This document shows, in pieces, positions 31,142 through 41,888 of a stretch of 64,000 nt of DNA. Each line of letters opens with the position of its first letter. Within the stretch, counting starts at the first letter, position 1. A program made the position numbers and the translations under genes. Below the pieces are notes generated by a model, which was not told the DNA's origin, did not search any database, and saw only the letters and a list, made by a program, of their open reading frames with translations. Origin of the DNA: Cordylochernes scorpioides (lineage: Eukaryota; Arthropoda; Arachnida; Pseudoscorpiones; Chernetidae); the NCBI GenBank assembly GCA_030710605.1, contig CP092876.1:61318115-61382114 (forward strand), in the 5' to 3' direction.

Positions 31142-31915
31142 CTAATACTAAAGAGAAGGCAGTTACCTCATGTGTTATATAAGCTGCCATGTATTATATT
31201 ATCTACCAATATTTTTCAGCTCTTCGTGTTGGGTTATGGAGATAATAAATGCTGTCCTCACATCTTGATTTTTTTTTGTTTGTCATTTGCTCACATCTTA
31301 TATTATGCGTGCAGACCAAAGTGTTATAACTTCTCGAATAAAAGTGGTACACACAACTTTACCCCTTATGTTTAATTTATCGCTTTTCGCTCATTAGAAG
31401 AAATAGCATAAGGAATATTCTCTGTACACCCTAACTTTAGAAATTTTGCGCAAAAATATAATACTAAATGATTTTACTACACGTTTTCAAACGCAAAATA
31501 TTGATCTAAAAATTATTTTCATTTGAGGTAATACACATTTTTATATTTTTTTACAGTATAGTAATCAATGATAACATTTGTCAAGCGCATAGGATATTTG
31601 AAATAAAGTACGACGAATTTATTTTGTCACACCTCTCTTTATTTAATTTGTTGGATCATGACAAATATCCAGTTAAATAGTCAAGTGTCGCCAATTAGTC
31701 AAGAAACTACACATTCCTTATAGCAAGAAATCCTATTAGTAGTGCCATCATAATTTTTGGTACTATATTAACATTTCAAAAAATGGTGTTTTGATATCAG
31801 CAGTGTTTTTCAAACATTCAATCTATTTCACAAAGCCGCATCTGAAATATATATATTTTTTACTACGTATTTTAATTTGCATTTACCTATTTTACATATT
31901 TTACATTTGGATATG
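31142..31915. other. Unassigned sequence between transposase remnant and non-LTR element
   Basis: AT-rich. A plus-strand 114-codon ORF (31031-31375) overlaps the transposase C-terminus in another frame and is rejected. No feature supported. Confidence 0.4.
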
Positions 31916-34580
31916 CAAACAAGAAAAATGGGCAGAATTCTGCGAAAAAATGGATCCAAGAAAGGTCAGCCAACACTGGAATATAATTAGAGTGTTAGAA
32001 AACAATCAAAACCAACACCATTCCTCCAATACTCTAACCGATATGAATAGAACAGCGAGAATGAACAAACAGATGGCTGACATAATTGCTAAATATATTT
32101 CAAGCACTTACAGACTCAGCTATTCGAATGAAGACAGGACTCAAAAATATGATATGAACAGGTTAGTTAAACAAGCAAGAAATTACCATCAACAAGATAT
32201 TTTTTCGAGAGACTTCACACTGAATGTGCTAAACTCATCAATAGAAAAGTTAGATCTCAAGAGGTCACCAGGAGATGATCTAATCTTTGGTCAAATGATT
32301 AAACACTTTGGAGACAAAGCTAAAAATCAACTCCTACGAATACTGAACATTTCATGGCAAACTTGTAAACTACCGAAGAATTGGAAGATATCAATTATAG
32401 TGTCAATACTGAAACCAAACAAAGATGCCAAGGAATGCAAGAACTATCGGCCAATTGCTCTCACCAGCATACTTTGTAAAATAACAGAACGAATTACCCA
32501 CTCTACGCTCATAGTCTGGCTCACCAACAATAATAAAATAAACCTCTACCAAACTGCCTATAGATCCCGGCACTGTACAACTGATCAACTATTCTACTTC
32601 TGCCAATCAATAATAGATTCTATCCAGGAAAAACCAACAAAGAAGACAACGGCCGTATTCCTGGAAATGACCTCAGCTTTTGATCGAGTATGGAAGGAAA
32701 AATTACTTGAAAGGCTGCACAACATCGGATTAAGAGGAAAAACCTTAATCTGGATTGCATACTTCTTAAGAGGAAGAAGGATAAAGGTTCGGGTTAAGGG
32801 AGCATTTTCCAAGGACAGAAGAACATGGGCTGATGTACCTCAGGTATCTGTGCTCAGTCCTCTACTTTTCCTACTATATATTAACGACATCCATCCTTAC
32901 TTCACCGAAGACACAAAGGTTGCCTGTTATGCAGATGATATAGTCATATGGCACACAAGTAGCAGTATAGAAAAATCAGAAAAAATACTGAACACCTCAA
33001 TGAGAGGACTGGAGAAGTGGGCAATGGAACTCAAAATGACCATAAACCCAATAAAAACAAACCTATGCGTCTTCTCCACAGACAGGAAAAACAGGCATAA
33101 ATTTAATCCCAAAATAAGCATAAATAACCAAATAATTGATAAAATTAGAAATCCAAAATACCTAGGTGTGATACTTGATGAGGAATTGCGATTTACAGAA
33201 CACATAATTAGCACCTCAAATAGAGCTACCAGAAAACTAAATATTCTGAGAAGGTTATGTGGAACAAATTGGGGAGCAAAACCCAAAACCCTCAGAACAA
33301 CTCTCCTCAATATCATCACTAAAAGGAAGACTAGACAGTGTTCAAGAAAAAGCGGCCAAAATAATCACTGGTGCTGTTTCATCCAACAACAATGAGAAAA
33401 TTCAGAGAGAATGTGGTCTAGACCTAATCAAAAGTAGAAGACAATTAAAGACAATAAAATTCACCAATAGCTTAAAAAGTAAAATAGCCGTACACATATC
33501 CCTTAGAACCTATTTGAACTGGACACAAAAAGAAAGACTTAAAAGATATTCAACACTTCAGTACAACACTATTAGAAAGGGAATAAACATGATAAACAAT
33601 GACTTTCAAATTCAAGAAGAACCAACATTTCCTACCCCATCACCATCAAATATAATCATCAACCTCAACCTGAATGAACCCTGCAATAAAAAAGAGAAAA
33701 AAATCATACTTAAAAAGAAAGGACTTGACACAATTGATTTATATGATCAGAAAAATTATTTATTAGCATACACAGATGGATCATCAGACCTTACCCTGAG
33801 TAATGGAGTGGCCGGAATTAACATAATACTCCAAGATGGAACACACATCAAAATCAAAGAAGGAGCAGGAAAGATTTCGTCAAACTTCACTTGTGAAATG
33901 ACAGCTATCTGGAAAGCCCTTGATGTATGCCTTAACCAACCTTCCTTGCATCAAGCAGAAGGAATCATAATATACAGCGACTCCAGATCCGCTCTAGAAG
34001 CAATTCTGAAGGGCAATACTAGAATCACGCAGAAAATACACTCATTACCTACCCAACTGGAAACATTGGAGAAGAACTGCATTCTACAATGGATTCCTGC
34101 CCATGTTGGGATCGAGGGTAATGAAATGGCAGATGAATTGGCAAAGTAAGCCAGAAAGCTGAGCCAAAGGAAAGAACAAATGTCAGTATTTGACGCTGAT
34201 GCTTTGGAAAAATACAAGATAATCAAGCAAAAAATGAGAAAAGATCAAATATGTGAAATAAACTCTGAGAGAAAACTGACAAAAACTATAACAAGACTTA
34301 GAACAAAACACTATAAAGGAATGGCAATACATCCAGATGGCACAAGAACCTATAGAGCATGCAACAACTGTCCTGGTGTGGAACTAACACCTACTCACAT
34401 ATTCTCATGCCCAGCAATGGCCGCAGCCTTACAGAAAATTGACTTAGACCCGGAGCAGCAGCTTTACACACCCAAGATAGTGGATATTGCTGCTGCTGTG
34501 ATGCATGGAGACATTTGAGACTCTTCTTTGGACACGAAAACAAAAACAACAGCATATCTCGGGTTGCATTTAAAATCGTC
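31916..34580 (+). mobile_element. Non-LTR retrotransposon with RT and RNase H, 5'-truncated
   Basis: Homology begins near 31916 (KQEKWAEFCEKMDPRK), without any endonuclease domain, which indicates 5' truncation typical of target-primed reverse transcription. RT, RNase H and a Cys-rich C-terminal domain follow in order, then a short 3' UTR containing CGAAAACAAAAACAACAGC. The same 3' UTR motif ends the copy at 24410. An RNase H domain after RT places it near the Jockey/R1/I-type group. The exact clade is not determined. Confidence 0.9.
31920..34518 (+). pseudogene. Reverse transcriptase-RNase H polyprotein, non-LTR
   Basis: The RT occupies the first 1.4 kb: SPGDDLIFGQMIKHFG, NYRPIALTSILCKITER, motif A as AVFLEMTSAFDRVW, PQVSVLSPLLFLLYINDI and the catalytic CYADDIVIW. 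Motif A has Glu where the catalytic Asp is expected (FLE for FLD), and PQV where PQG is usual. A frameshift near 33300 moves the reading to another frame. RNase H then shows AYTDGSSD, CEMTAIWKAL, IYSDSRSALEA and PAHVGIEGNEMADELAK, so its acidic residues are all present. A TAA at about 34147-34149 ends that frame. The next segment (ARKLSQRKEQ on to 34518) ends with CNNCPGVELTPTHIFSC, a CCHC-like zinc-binding end. The initial 40 codons of the open frame (from 31791) are a fortuitous AT-rich extension. Confidence 0.9.
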
Positions 34581-35080
34581 TTTCAATTCTTGTACTCTTG
34601 ACGAAATGGCGTTTTATTAATTTATCATTTGATATTATTAAGGTTCTTTCCTGGTATTCAAAAAAAGAAAAATACGTGTCGATCAGTTATATTTTTCAAT
34701 TTATCAAACAATTTGGCCGCTGAATCTCTGACTGGTAGAGCGTCATCTAGCGAATAAAATTGTAACTAAAATTAATTCCGGATATTTTATTATTTACCCT
34801 CAAACTCCCAATGCATCCTGAACACAATGGTGTTTACCGCATTGCTCTAGCGCAAATATTCGCGGAGTTATTAATTTTTAAAATTGTGCAAGACTTTTGG
34901 ATCACCCTTGATATATTACTACATTGAAGCAATATTTAATGAACAAAGTATTATTGTTAGTTCTGGAAATATTCAATATATAAACAAAGACATTTAGATA
35001 TACAGGAGTAAACAAGGTTGAATACTGTTGGAAAACAATTATGTAAATTTATTTCTATATTTAATCAATATATGTAAATA
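34581..35080. other. AT-rich, nothing recognised
   Basis: No gene or repeat recognised. Confidence 0.4.
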
Positions 35081-35259
35081 CAGTTAAACCTGTCTATAGC
35101 GCCCCCTCTTGGGACTCACCAAAAAAGGGTGCTATAGAGAGGGGGTGCTATAGACAGGTAACCTTTAATGTAAAATGTTTACATTTTGAGGTTTAAAAAA
35201 TCGGGCGCTATAGAGAGAAAGGCGCTATTTAGAGGGGGCGCTATATACAGGTTTAACTG
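35081..35259. mobile_element. Complete TA-flanked MITE (179 bp)
   Basis: TIRs of about 29 bp: CAGTTAAACCTGTCTATAGC at 35081 continuing into GCCCCCTCT, with the inverse ending GGTTTAACTG at 35259 (one or two mismatches). TA flanks both sides (35079-35080, 35260-35261). Internal direct copies of GGGCGCTATAGAGAG-like sequence occur. CAG...CTG ends and TA duplication suggest a pogo/Tigger- or Tc1-related non-autonomous element. Confidence 0.88.
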
Positions 35260-35952
35260 TATGTCTTACTTTAAATATTATATTTAATTCAAAATAAAGT
35301 GTATGTAAGCCAGTTAGTGTTGAGTTGTCCTTGGTGTTAGATTGGGCTTCGGTCAGCCTACCATTCAGGAGTATAAGAACTTTCCTACTCTATAGAGAAA
35401 GATCGGCGAACTTCTCTCGGGACCAGAAGAAGTTTAGGGCGTCTAGGCGAACCAGGGCCTAGGCGTAAACTCGCTTTACACGACAGATACCATATCTCCA
35501 GACATGATGAGATTCTAAGTTTGGTTCCAAATAATGAAGTCATCGAGGAGACGGAGATATATTTTGAAACCTCGACAAATACTGATCTTAGAGGGGTTAG
35601 GAAAATGCCAAGAACTTTGAGAGAAGTATAAACATCCTCAAAATGGACTCTGTTGGAATATATATAATTTGATTTTGGAAAAGGTTGCATTTTCAATCCG
35701 TACAATGACACTTATTGAACCGTTTTCGTAGAAAAATTCCTAAACAAAGTGCATACGGCTAGGCTTTAACAACGTATGCATTTTATAACTACTTAGCGGT
35801 AGTTCTATCTTTTTTTTACAAATTAAAAATTTCCACTGCCTTTACTGCGAAGGAAAAATTGATTAAAATCAACAAAAATAACGCTAAAACAGTTTATATA
35901 TAATATGCAGTTGGCTCACAAACTCTTTTTTAATATATAAAGATGGAACATT
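35260..35952. other. Unassigned sequence with a weak minus-strand ORF
   Basis: A 108-codon minus-strand frame (35385-35711) has no recognised domain. TTTCCACTGCCTTTACTGCG near 35830 is a family F fragment. Nothing else supported. Confidence 0.3.
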
Positions 35953-36290
35953 TTTGCCGGGATGATTTCGATAAAAGTCAACTCACCACTTAAAACTAGG
36001 CGCTATCTATTGACCATCTCCGCAAACTAGCAGTTTCGGGTTGGTTAAAAACCCACAACGCTAGCTTCGGCAAATTAATAACGCTCATCTGAAGACCATG
36101 GTTTCGGGCTAATGACCCTCGTCAGTTGAGTGAGTGGTTTGCTTTCATGAGACCCACAAGGTATCATATGAAATCCTTGGGATTTTCCAAAAGAGGTGGT
36201 TAGTTGGTATAGTGGCTAGGCCAATTTTACGGCCAAATTATAAATGGGCACAATGCCGGGGGATATTTTGATCGATAAAAAAAGTGAGCA
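35953..36290. mobile_element. Inverted-repeat element family G, long copy 3 (diverged)
   Basis: It starts TTTTTGCCGGGATGATTTC and ends with ATGCCGGGGGATATTTTGAT. Inside are ATCTATTGACCATCTCCGC, AGACCATGGTTTCGGGC and GACCCTCGTCAG, matching the interiors of copies at 7937 and 15104. It is the most diverged of the long copies. Confidence 0.6.
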
Positions 36291-36474
36291 TTCTGAATAT
36301 TCCAAATCTTTGGTTGTAGCTTAGTCAACGAACCCAGTCCGCTATTTGGAGGGATGTTCAATAAATTATGCTTAGTTTTTTTCACCATTTTTTGCTAGAG
36401 AGGTTACCTTCATTTTATAAGGTTCTATTTAAAAGTTTGCGTTTAAAAAGGTAACAAAAAATATATAAATAACA

Positions 36475-36945
36475 AACCCTGTATGCTGCCTGCCTGCTTG
36501 TTTTCTAGTAGTGCATGGTGAGGAAAGAATTCCTCAAAGCAATTTCCTTTCATATAAAGGATATATTTGACAATTATTAGATTGGAGAGAAAAACGATTG
36601 GCTTAAGATCATCAATGATTAACTTTTCCAGCGATTCAGCCAATTTAATCCATCAGATTTCTACAACTATTGCATTGTTCATTCTTAATAAAATATGAAA
36701 TCTATTAGCGCAAAAATCCGACTTTTTTCAAGTTAAAACAACTTGCTATTACTCTTTCTACGATGGAAAATATTGGGATAATATCGTCGACGCACTATAT
36801 CCTTATATTTAATTGATCACTATATAGTGAGATCGAAGCAAAACTATTTGTGAAATATTTACAATTACAGAAAATTCTTCTCATAGTTTCGTTAATCTTC
36901 ACGAATAAACCTTCAAGTCCAGACAATATATATTTAGAATATAAT
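36475..36945 (+). repeat. About 400-bp direct repeat, unit 1
   Basis: Shared blocks with 37625-38030: TATAAAGGATATATTTGA, TCCATCAGATT, ACTATTGCATTGTTCATTC, ATCCTTATATTTAATTGATC, GAAACAAAACTATTTGTG-like sequence, TTTACAATTACAGAAAATT and AAGTCCAGAC. Same orientation, 1.15 kb apart. Divergence is moderate. Confidence 0.8.
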
Positions 36946-36973
36946 CCTCTGCTAGCAATTTTAGATAATAAAG

Positions 36974-37365
36974 TAAACGTCTAAGGATGAGCATTTTTAA
37001 CTAAACGTTTTTAAAGGTTTCGGGATAACGCCCTTCTACAGAAAAATGTATACAAATGGAAACTATGCTATGGCAAGTTATATGTACATTATAAAATTTA
37101 CATAATATTAGCTGTGTTTGTTATCTATTTTAGAATTGATATATTTACATACTAGAGCAAATTTGGTATTTAACATAGGTAAATTAGGAGCAAATAATGT
37201 CTATGAATTAGGGTTTTTGTATCATATTATGGTAAATTTCCGGAATATGTCTGTTTAAACTGTTGAATTTTATGGAGGCCAAAGCCTCAATTTACTTGTA
37301 GAAGGGCGTTATACCGAAAGATCGAAAAAGGTTTAATAAAAGATACTCATCCCCTAAGACGTTTA
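36974..37365. mobile_element. Foldback element between the two 400-bp repeats
   Basis: The inverted arms are about 70 bp: TAAACGTCTAAGGATGAG through ATAACGCCCTTCTACAG on the left, and TGTAGAAGGGCGTTATAC through CCTAAGACGTTTA on the right. The 250-bp interior is AT-rich with no coding sequence. Confidence 0.72.
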
Positions 37366-37424
37366 TTATAAAAGAAAAGACTATATGTATGAGTAATAGG
37401 AACATACAATAGAATTATAGCGAT

Positions 37425-37560
37425 CTACTCGATTAAATTAACGAAATCGCTCGGAAAGGTCAAACTAAGGAGCCAGGCCCCCCTAATAATTTTTCCATTG
37501 CAGTAAGAGCAGTATAAATTGTTTATTTTTTAAAAGAATCATACGCATCTATAATTGTTT
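37425..37560 (+). repeat. MITE family F copy
   Basis: It reads TACTCGATTAAATTAACGAA, then GGAGCCAGGCCCCCCTA, TTGCAGTAAGAGCAGTA and AAGAATCATACGCATCT, the order seen in the long-armed copy at 2530-2983. Confidence 0.55.
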
Positions 37561-37624
37561 CGAATATTCATAAAAAAATATATATAAATAAATAACCTCA
37601 GTATACTAAAATATGATCTTCGCT

Positions 37625-38030
37625 GTAGGCAGCCTGTCTGCTATACAGGAGTGCAAGCTGAGGAATTAATATATCAACGTAATTTTTCCTTTTAATATAA
37701 AGGATGGATTTGAAAATTATTAGACTGAAGAGAAAAAAGATTGGCTTGGGCTAATCAGTGACGAATCTTTACAACGATTTCGCAAATCTAATCCATCAGA
37801 TTGTTGAAACTATTGCATTGTTCATTCTTAATAAATTTGAAATCCATTAGCGCGAAATCTCATTATTGGGATAATAATATCGATATATCCTTATATTTAA
37901 TTGATCATTATATAGTGGGCTCGCGCGAAACAAAACTATTTGTGAAATCTTTACAATTACAGAAAATTATTTCCATAGTTTCGTTAATTTTCACTAATAA
38001 TCCTTTAAGTCCAGACTATGTATAGAGTAG
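37625..38030 (+). repeat. About 400-bp direct repeat, unit 2
   Basis: Second copy of the block at 36475-36945, followed immediately by another family F fragment (ATCTACTCGATTAGATTG). Confidence 0.8.
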
Positions 38031-38039
38031 AAGGACATA

Positions 38040-38115
38040 CAAGGGAATTGTAGCAATCTACTCGATTAGATTGACGAAATCGCTCGGAAGGGTAAACTAC
38101 TATTCCAAGCTATCC
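38040..38115 (+). repeat. MITE family F fragment
   Basis: It reads CAATCTACTCGATTAGATTG, GAAATCGCTCGGAAGGG, then decays. Its partner half may be the palindrome at 38515-38635. Confidence 0.45.
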
Positions 38116-38514
38116 CATATCTTTTCCTTTCCAATGCACTAATTAGAGAAATTGGTCTTATACGACCTCTATACGTTATACGGTCGTGTACGCACGTACC
38201 CTATAATATAGAAGATATATGAATATGTGAATAAATCTATTACGAAAGTATATCCCCCGAAGTAACCCGGTATCTGTAACGAGGATGTTAAAAGATAAGC
38301 CCCCAACAATGATGACACGGTCAGATGGCCTCGAGCTTCTATTTCCCCCGGGACCCTGTTCCCTTATGAACTCCGAGATGAGGGACGCTAACAATTATCC
38401 TGTCTGCCTTCTTCCTGGGTATAGTTCGGTAGGATTGTTGGCCGTTAGTTCTCGTTCTATATGGATACGCGTCTGTATAATTGTGATTTGTTATGATGCA
38501 TTAACACGCCATAT
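38116..38514. other. Unassigned, locally GC-rich
   Basis: Contains overlapping ORFs on both strands (38285-38521 plus, 38176-38394 minus) over a GC-rich block (GATGGCCTCGAGC, CCCCCGGGACCC). No recognised domain. Because it sits between two family F halves it may be a segment inserted into such an element. Confidence 0.3.
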
Positions 38515-38635
38515 GTTATGAAATTCGAAACTATTATAGACGTGTATGATTCTTTTAAAAATAAACCAATTTCTTTTTATTTTTAAAAGAATCATACGCG
38601 TCTAAAATAGTTTCGAATTATCATAGTGATTTGTC
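38515..38635. repeat. Palindromic MITE family F end
   Basis: Inverted arms of about 46 bp: GAAATTCGAAACTATTATAG through TGTATGATTCTTTTAAAAA, and the inverse through ATAGTTTCGAATTATCAT. The same sequences form the arms of the 2530-2983 element. Confidence 0.65.
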
Positions 38636-38994
38636 CCCGTTCTTAAAGGGTTGTCTATATCACATAGTTTTATTTTTGCATAGTTGTTGTCTTTAACCTT
38701 TATTTCCCCTTCACTTTTGCATTTGTCATCTTTGTTACATTGTTATTTTCTCCTCGTTCTGCGCATTTTTTCTTTATTACATTGTTCTTTTTTCCTCGTT
38801 CTGCATGGCTTTTTTCTTTATCGCATTATCTCTTTACTTAATAAACATTGAAATTATCAATTTCTTACAAAATTCGTCCATTTTTATTCTTTAATTTACC
38901 TTGAAAAGTTAGAAAATATCAGATGTCTCACATTAGTAAATAATTCAAAACTATTATAAAAGTACATATGATAATAAAATCAGGTGTTCTACAG

Positions 38995-39206
38995 AGAAAA
39001 CAGCATATGATGGCAGTCCAAATCTATTCCACTCAGTTAGCGTTTGATGGTAATAGCGACAATTTGAGCTCTCTAGACACTCTGAGGAAAAGAACTACGC
39101 ACCAAGAAGGAACTATCCGAATGAGATACAATTTTATAGAAGCGATACAACATGTTTTGAAAAATAAACTAAGGATTTCTCTCAGAGGAATAACATTTTT
39201 ATTCAG
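38995..39206 (+). CDS. Candidate internal exon of an unknown host gene
   Basis: The 212-bp segment is bounded by an acceptor-like GTGTTCTACAG (ending 38994) and a near-consensus donor CAG|GTAAGA (39207). One frame is open throughout. It starts RKQHMMAVQIYST and ends LRISLRGITFLFR, with a mix of Ser/Asp/Leu and Arg/Lys and no repeats. I recognise no domain. The strength of the donor and the open frame between two splice sites are the whole case. A chance match in AT-rich DNA cannot be excluded. No flanking exon could be identified. Confidence 0.3.
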
Positions 39207-39650
39207 GTAAGAGAGATACATATTGTAGCAAAGTATTAATTATATTTTAAATCCAGATTATATTATTTTTTTGATATTTATATTATTTATATTTTGATAC
39301 TCTCTGAAAACTTCCCTCATCGCCTTGATTGTATCCTATTAATTCTAATTTTGTTTTTGCCTCAAATAAATTACCGTATGATTATGTAGTTTGCCTTTCC
39401 TAATTTTCTACGTTACAATATAGTGACCTAAATAATAGGGCGTTGGCGCACCCCTTACTTATTCAAGCTGTTATTCGGCTTGGCATTGATTAATAGAGTT
39501 TACAGCTGAACTCCTGAGAGGAGGAATGAAACTATTTAACACGATTTTTAAAATTTAATTCTTATATAAAAAACAACTTCCTCAAGTTGCAACTGAACTC
39601 TTGAGGGATAGCCAAATTATCTCATAGTGCCACATTATATCGACAACTGA
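39207..39650. other. Unassigned sequence
   Basis: No supported feature. AACTCCTGAGAGGAGGAAT near 39510 and ACTCTTGAGGGATAG near 39597 are weakly similar and not pursued. Confidence 0.35.
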
Positions 39651-39830
39651 GCTAGTTGAAGAATACTCTTCAATAAACCCCAAATATGATCAAATAAAGA
39701 GAGATATCTAGCGATTTCTTTCTGGCTAACGTAATGTTGATAATCACGAAGATAAACAGTAGGAACTATTGCCGTGTTATGTAGTCGGGCATTATCCTGC
39801 TGAAATTTGCCGTGGGCCTAGGATATGCGC
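39651..39830 (-). pseudogene. Tc1-like transposase catalytic-domain fragment
   Basis: On the minus strand, KFQQDNARLHNTAIVPTVYL at about 39820-39770 matches the second-Asp motif of Tc1-type transposases (FQQDNARPH), followed by YLRDYQHYV and, further on, DHIWGLL. The latter corresponds to the P-I-E-H-x-W block but lacks the Glu. Upstream sequence (to about 40010) is open but not recognisable. It belongs to a Tc1 family different from A and B. Confidence 0.5.
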
Positions 39831-40982
39831 AAGAGAAAATCAAGATTACGACGATAATATCGCAAAAGCAGTGAGCTATGGTCGCCATCATGTGGAGAAC
39901 AATCGTCTTGTGATAGACAGGTTACATAGCAACAAAAATAGCCAATGGTGTCGGCACTGACAGAGAATGGAAAGAGGACCCGAATTGGAAGGTGGTTCAA
40001 CAACAAGATGCCTCGTTAATTCTGACGTTACGTTTTGAGACTGCTGACAATCCTCGTGCGGTTGGTGTCATTCAAGAGTTCAAAGGTCCTCTAGAAGAGA
40101 CTCCAGTCTTTGGAGGTTTGGAGGAGCTTTGGTTTGTTTGAGACAAACAGGTTTAATAAGGAAAACAGTATCACGACTATGTCCAGGCCTAGGTCAGGCT
40201 TAGAGCCTAGCGACAGTCGGATTGTGTTCCCGTCGAGATCAGCGTCTGTCCTCTCTTTTACGCAGTTTGTGTGACCCTGTAAATTAAATCGGGTGAATAG
40301 CTCGAGAACAGAGATTCTCTCTCTCTCTCTTATCGATCCCGAGTGTTCATTTGATCAACCTGACACAGCGGCGGGGTAACAGTATAAACCATTTTGTTCT
40401 ATGGTTATATTCCACCTTTCAGTGAAATTACGAATTTCAGATCGGTACCATTTTCCGTATGCCATTTTTTCCTATTTATAAAGGCTTATATTTTAGCGCA
40501 AAAAAACACTGATGAATAATGACAAGAGAAGGAATCCCAGACATCATCTTGAAGAAGTAATCAATTATTTGTGCTGTATAATCGGCAAGCTTTCGGACTA
40601 GGACGTCCTTCAACAGGCAACTATCCAAGAAACTAGAGGATAATATATTTATACACGTATATAATGCGTGCAATAATTTAGATAGCCCCATGTCTTCGTC
40701 TAAGATCGAACATACGTGTGAAACGGCTTTAAAATAAATATTAACAGATTTAATATCCGTAATTCGAAACAGTGATTATTTTGTAGTCACCTTCAACAGA
40801 TCCTGACTGCCAAGAATCGCCATGTTTTGCAAAATACAGTTAAATTTCTGATCTTGCTTCTAAAAGAGATTCAAATCCTTTCTTCATATACTATAATAGC
40901 CGAAAGACCAGGGCAACGCCCGTGTTTTACCCGATTGAATGTTTTGATTCAAATACTATTTGTTACAATTATAAATTGGCGC
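39831..40982. other. Unassigned sequence
   Basis: Moderately GC-rich to about 40380 with a (CT)n run at 40317-40331. The block from TGTCCAGGCC (about 40180) to GCGGGGTAACA (about 40381) has TG...CA ends but no other LTR signal, so it is left unnamed. The remainder is AT-rich and featureless. Confidence 0.35.
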
Positions 40983-41126
40983 CTTATATAAATGCATATG
41001 TTAGTTAATAACTATAGCCTATGTGCTTTATCTGTCTATGTACTGTTGACTTCCGTAGGCGTCTCATACTGGGAAAAGGAAAGAGAGGATTCCATTTAGT
41101 TATTAACTAATATATGCATTTATTTA
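40983..41126. repeat. Small foldback repeat
   Basis: AAATGCATATGTTAGTTAAT at about 40989 is inverted at about 41098 as AGTTATTAACTAATATATGC, enclosing about 85 bp. Probably a MITE remnant. Confidence 0.55.
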
Positions 41127-41171
41127 AGGAGCAACCCGCTCCAATACATTAATTACAAAAACGAAAAAGCG

Positions 41172-41205
41172 AGTGGGGGAGGCATGATGGGGGGTGGGGG
41201 GCGGC
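41172..41205 (+). other. G-rich tract with quadruplex-forming pattern
   Basis: The plus strand contains GTGGGGGAGGCATGATGGGG, continuing GGTGGGGGGCGG. There are G-runs of 5, 6 and 6 plus shorter ones in about 34 bp, an isolated feature in AT-rich DNA. Confidence 0.45.
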
Positions 41206-41492
41206 AAAGGTGGCGTGATCGTAGCCAACCAATAGGAGGGCGCCATTCCAAAAAAAAAGCAAACGGTGACAGAGTTGATTAGGAGATGAGGAATGACGCT
41301 CGTAACTGTATATAAAATAGTAGATTCTCTTAATAACACCATTAAAATATTTAGTTGAAGATAATTCTATGTTTCCAATAAAGCTCTGGTTTGTTTATTT
41401 TCCCATTGTAGCAAGTTTTCACATTTTAATGTGAAATCTCTAGAGCATTTGAGATATTCAAATATATAATTGTTCACATGTACATTTCATAG

Positions 41493-41596
41493 AGTTGTAG
41501 CCCGATCTAAAATTCAAAGACACTCGGCTGCGATGACAAGCATTCTAATTGGTTCTTGCATTCCTTTGAAACTGTTGCTCTCTGGAGAATCTAATG
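41493..41596 (+). CDS. Candidate short exon with strong donor
   Basis: An acceptor-like ACATTTCATAG ends at 41492, and a consensus donor G|GTAAGT starts at 41597. An ATG at 41533 in the frame that is open up to the donor would start MTSILIGSCIPLKLLLSGES. That is hydrophobic after the first residues and weakly signal-peptide-like. The exon could be a first coding exon with a short UTR. No downstream exon was found and the product is not recognised. Confidence 0.25.
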
Positions 41597-41888
41597 GTAA
41601 GTTAAATAGAATAATAGTTACTATTGTTATCAATATTGGAAAAATAAAAATAAGAGTGTTATATAACTAAATCTAATAATTAAAGTAACGATAGGCTGGT
41701 GGCAATCCGGAGAAAACGTGAAACAAGACAAACTAAATTTACATACATGAAATATATTATAGAACTCTACACGATGATATATATTTGATAGGAAAATTTT
41801 AGAATAAATAAAACACTATTTAAAACTAGAGCAGTTACCTAAAACTACCTTTGTAACTACCAACTTCTTCCACGCAGAGAAAATCCGA

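Noticed and set aside
40180-40381. TG...CA block as solo LTR
   Set aside because: No target duplication, no TATA or polyadenylation pattern in the right order, and no second copy.
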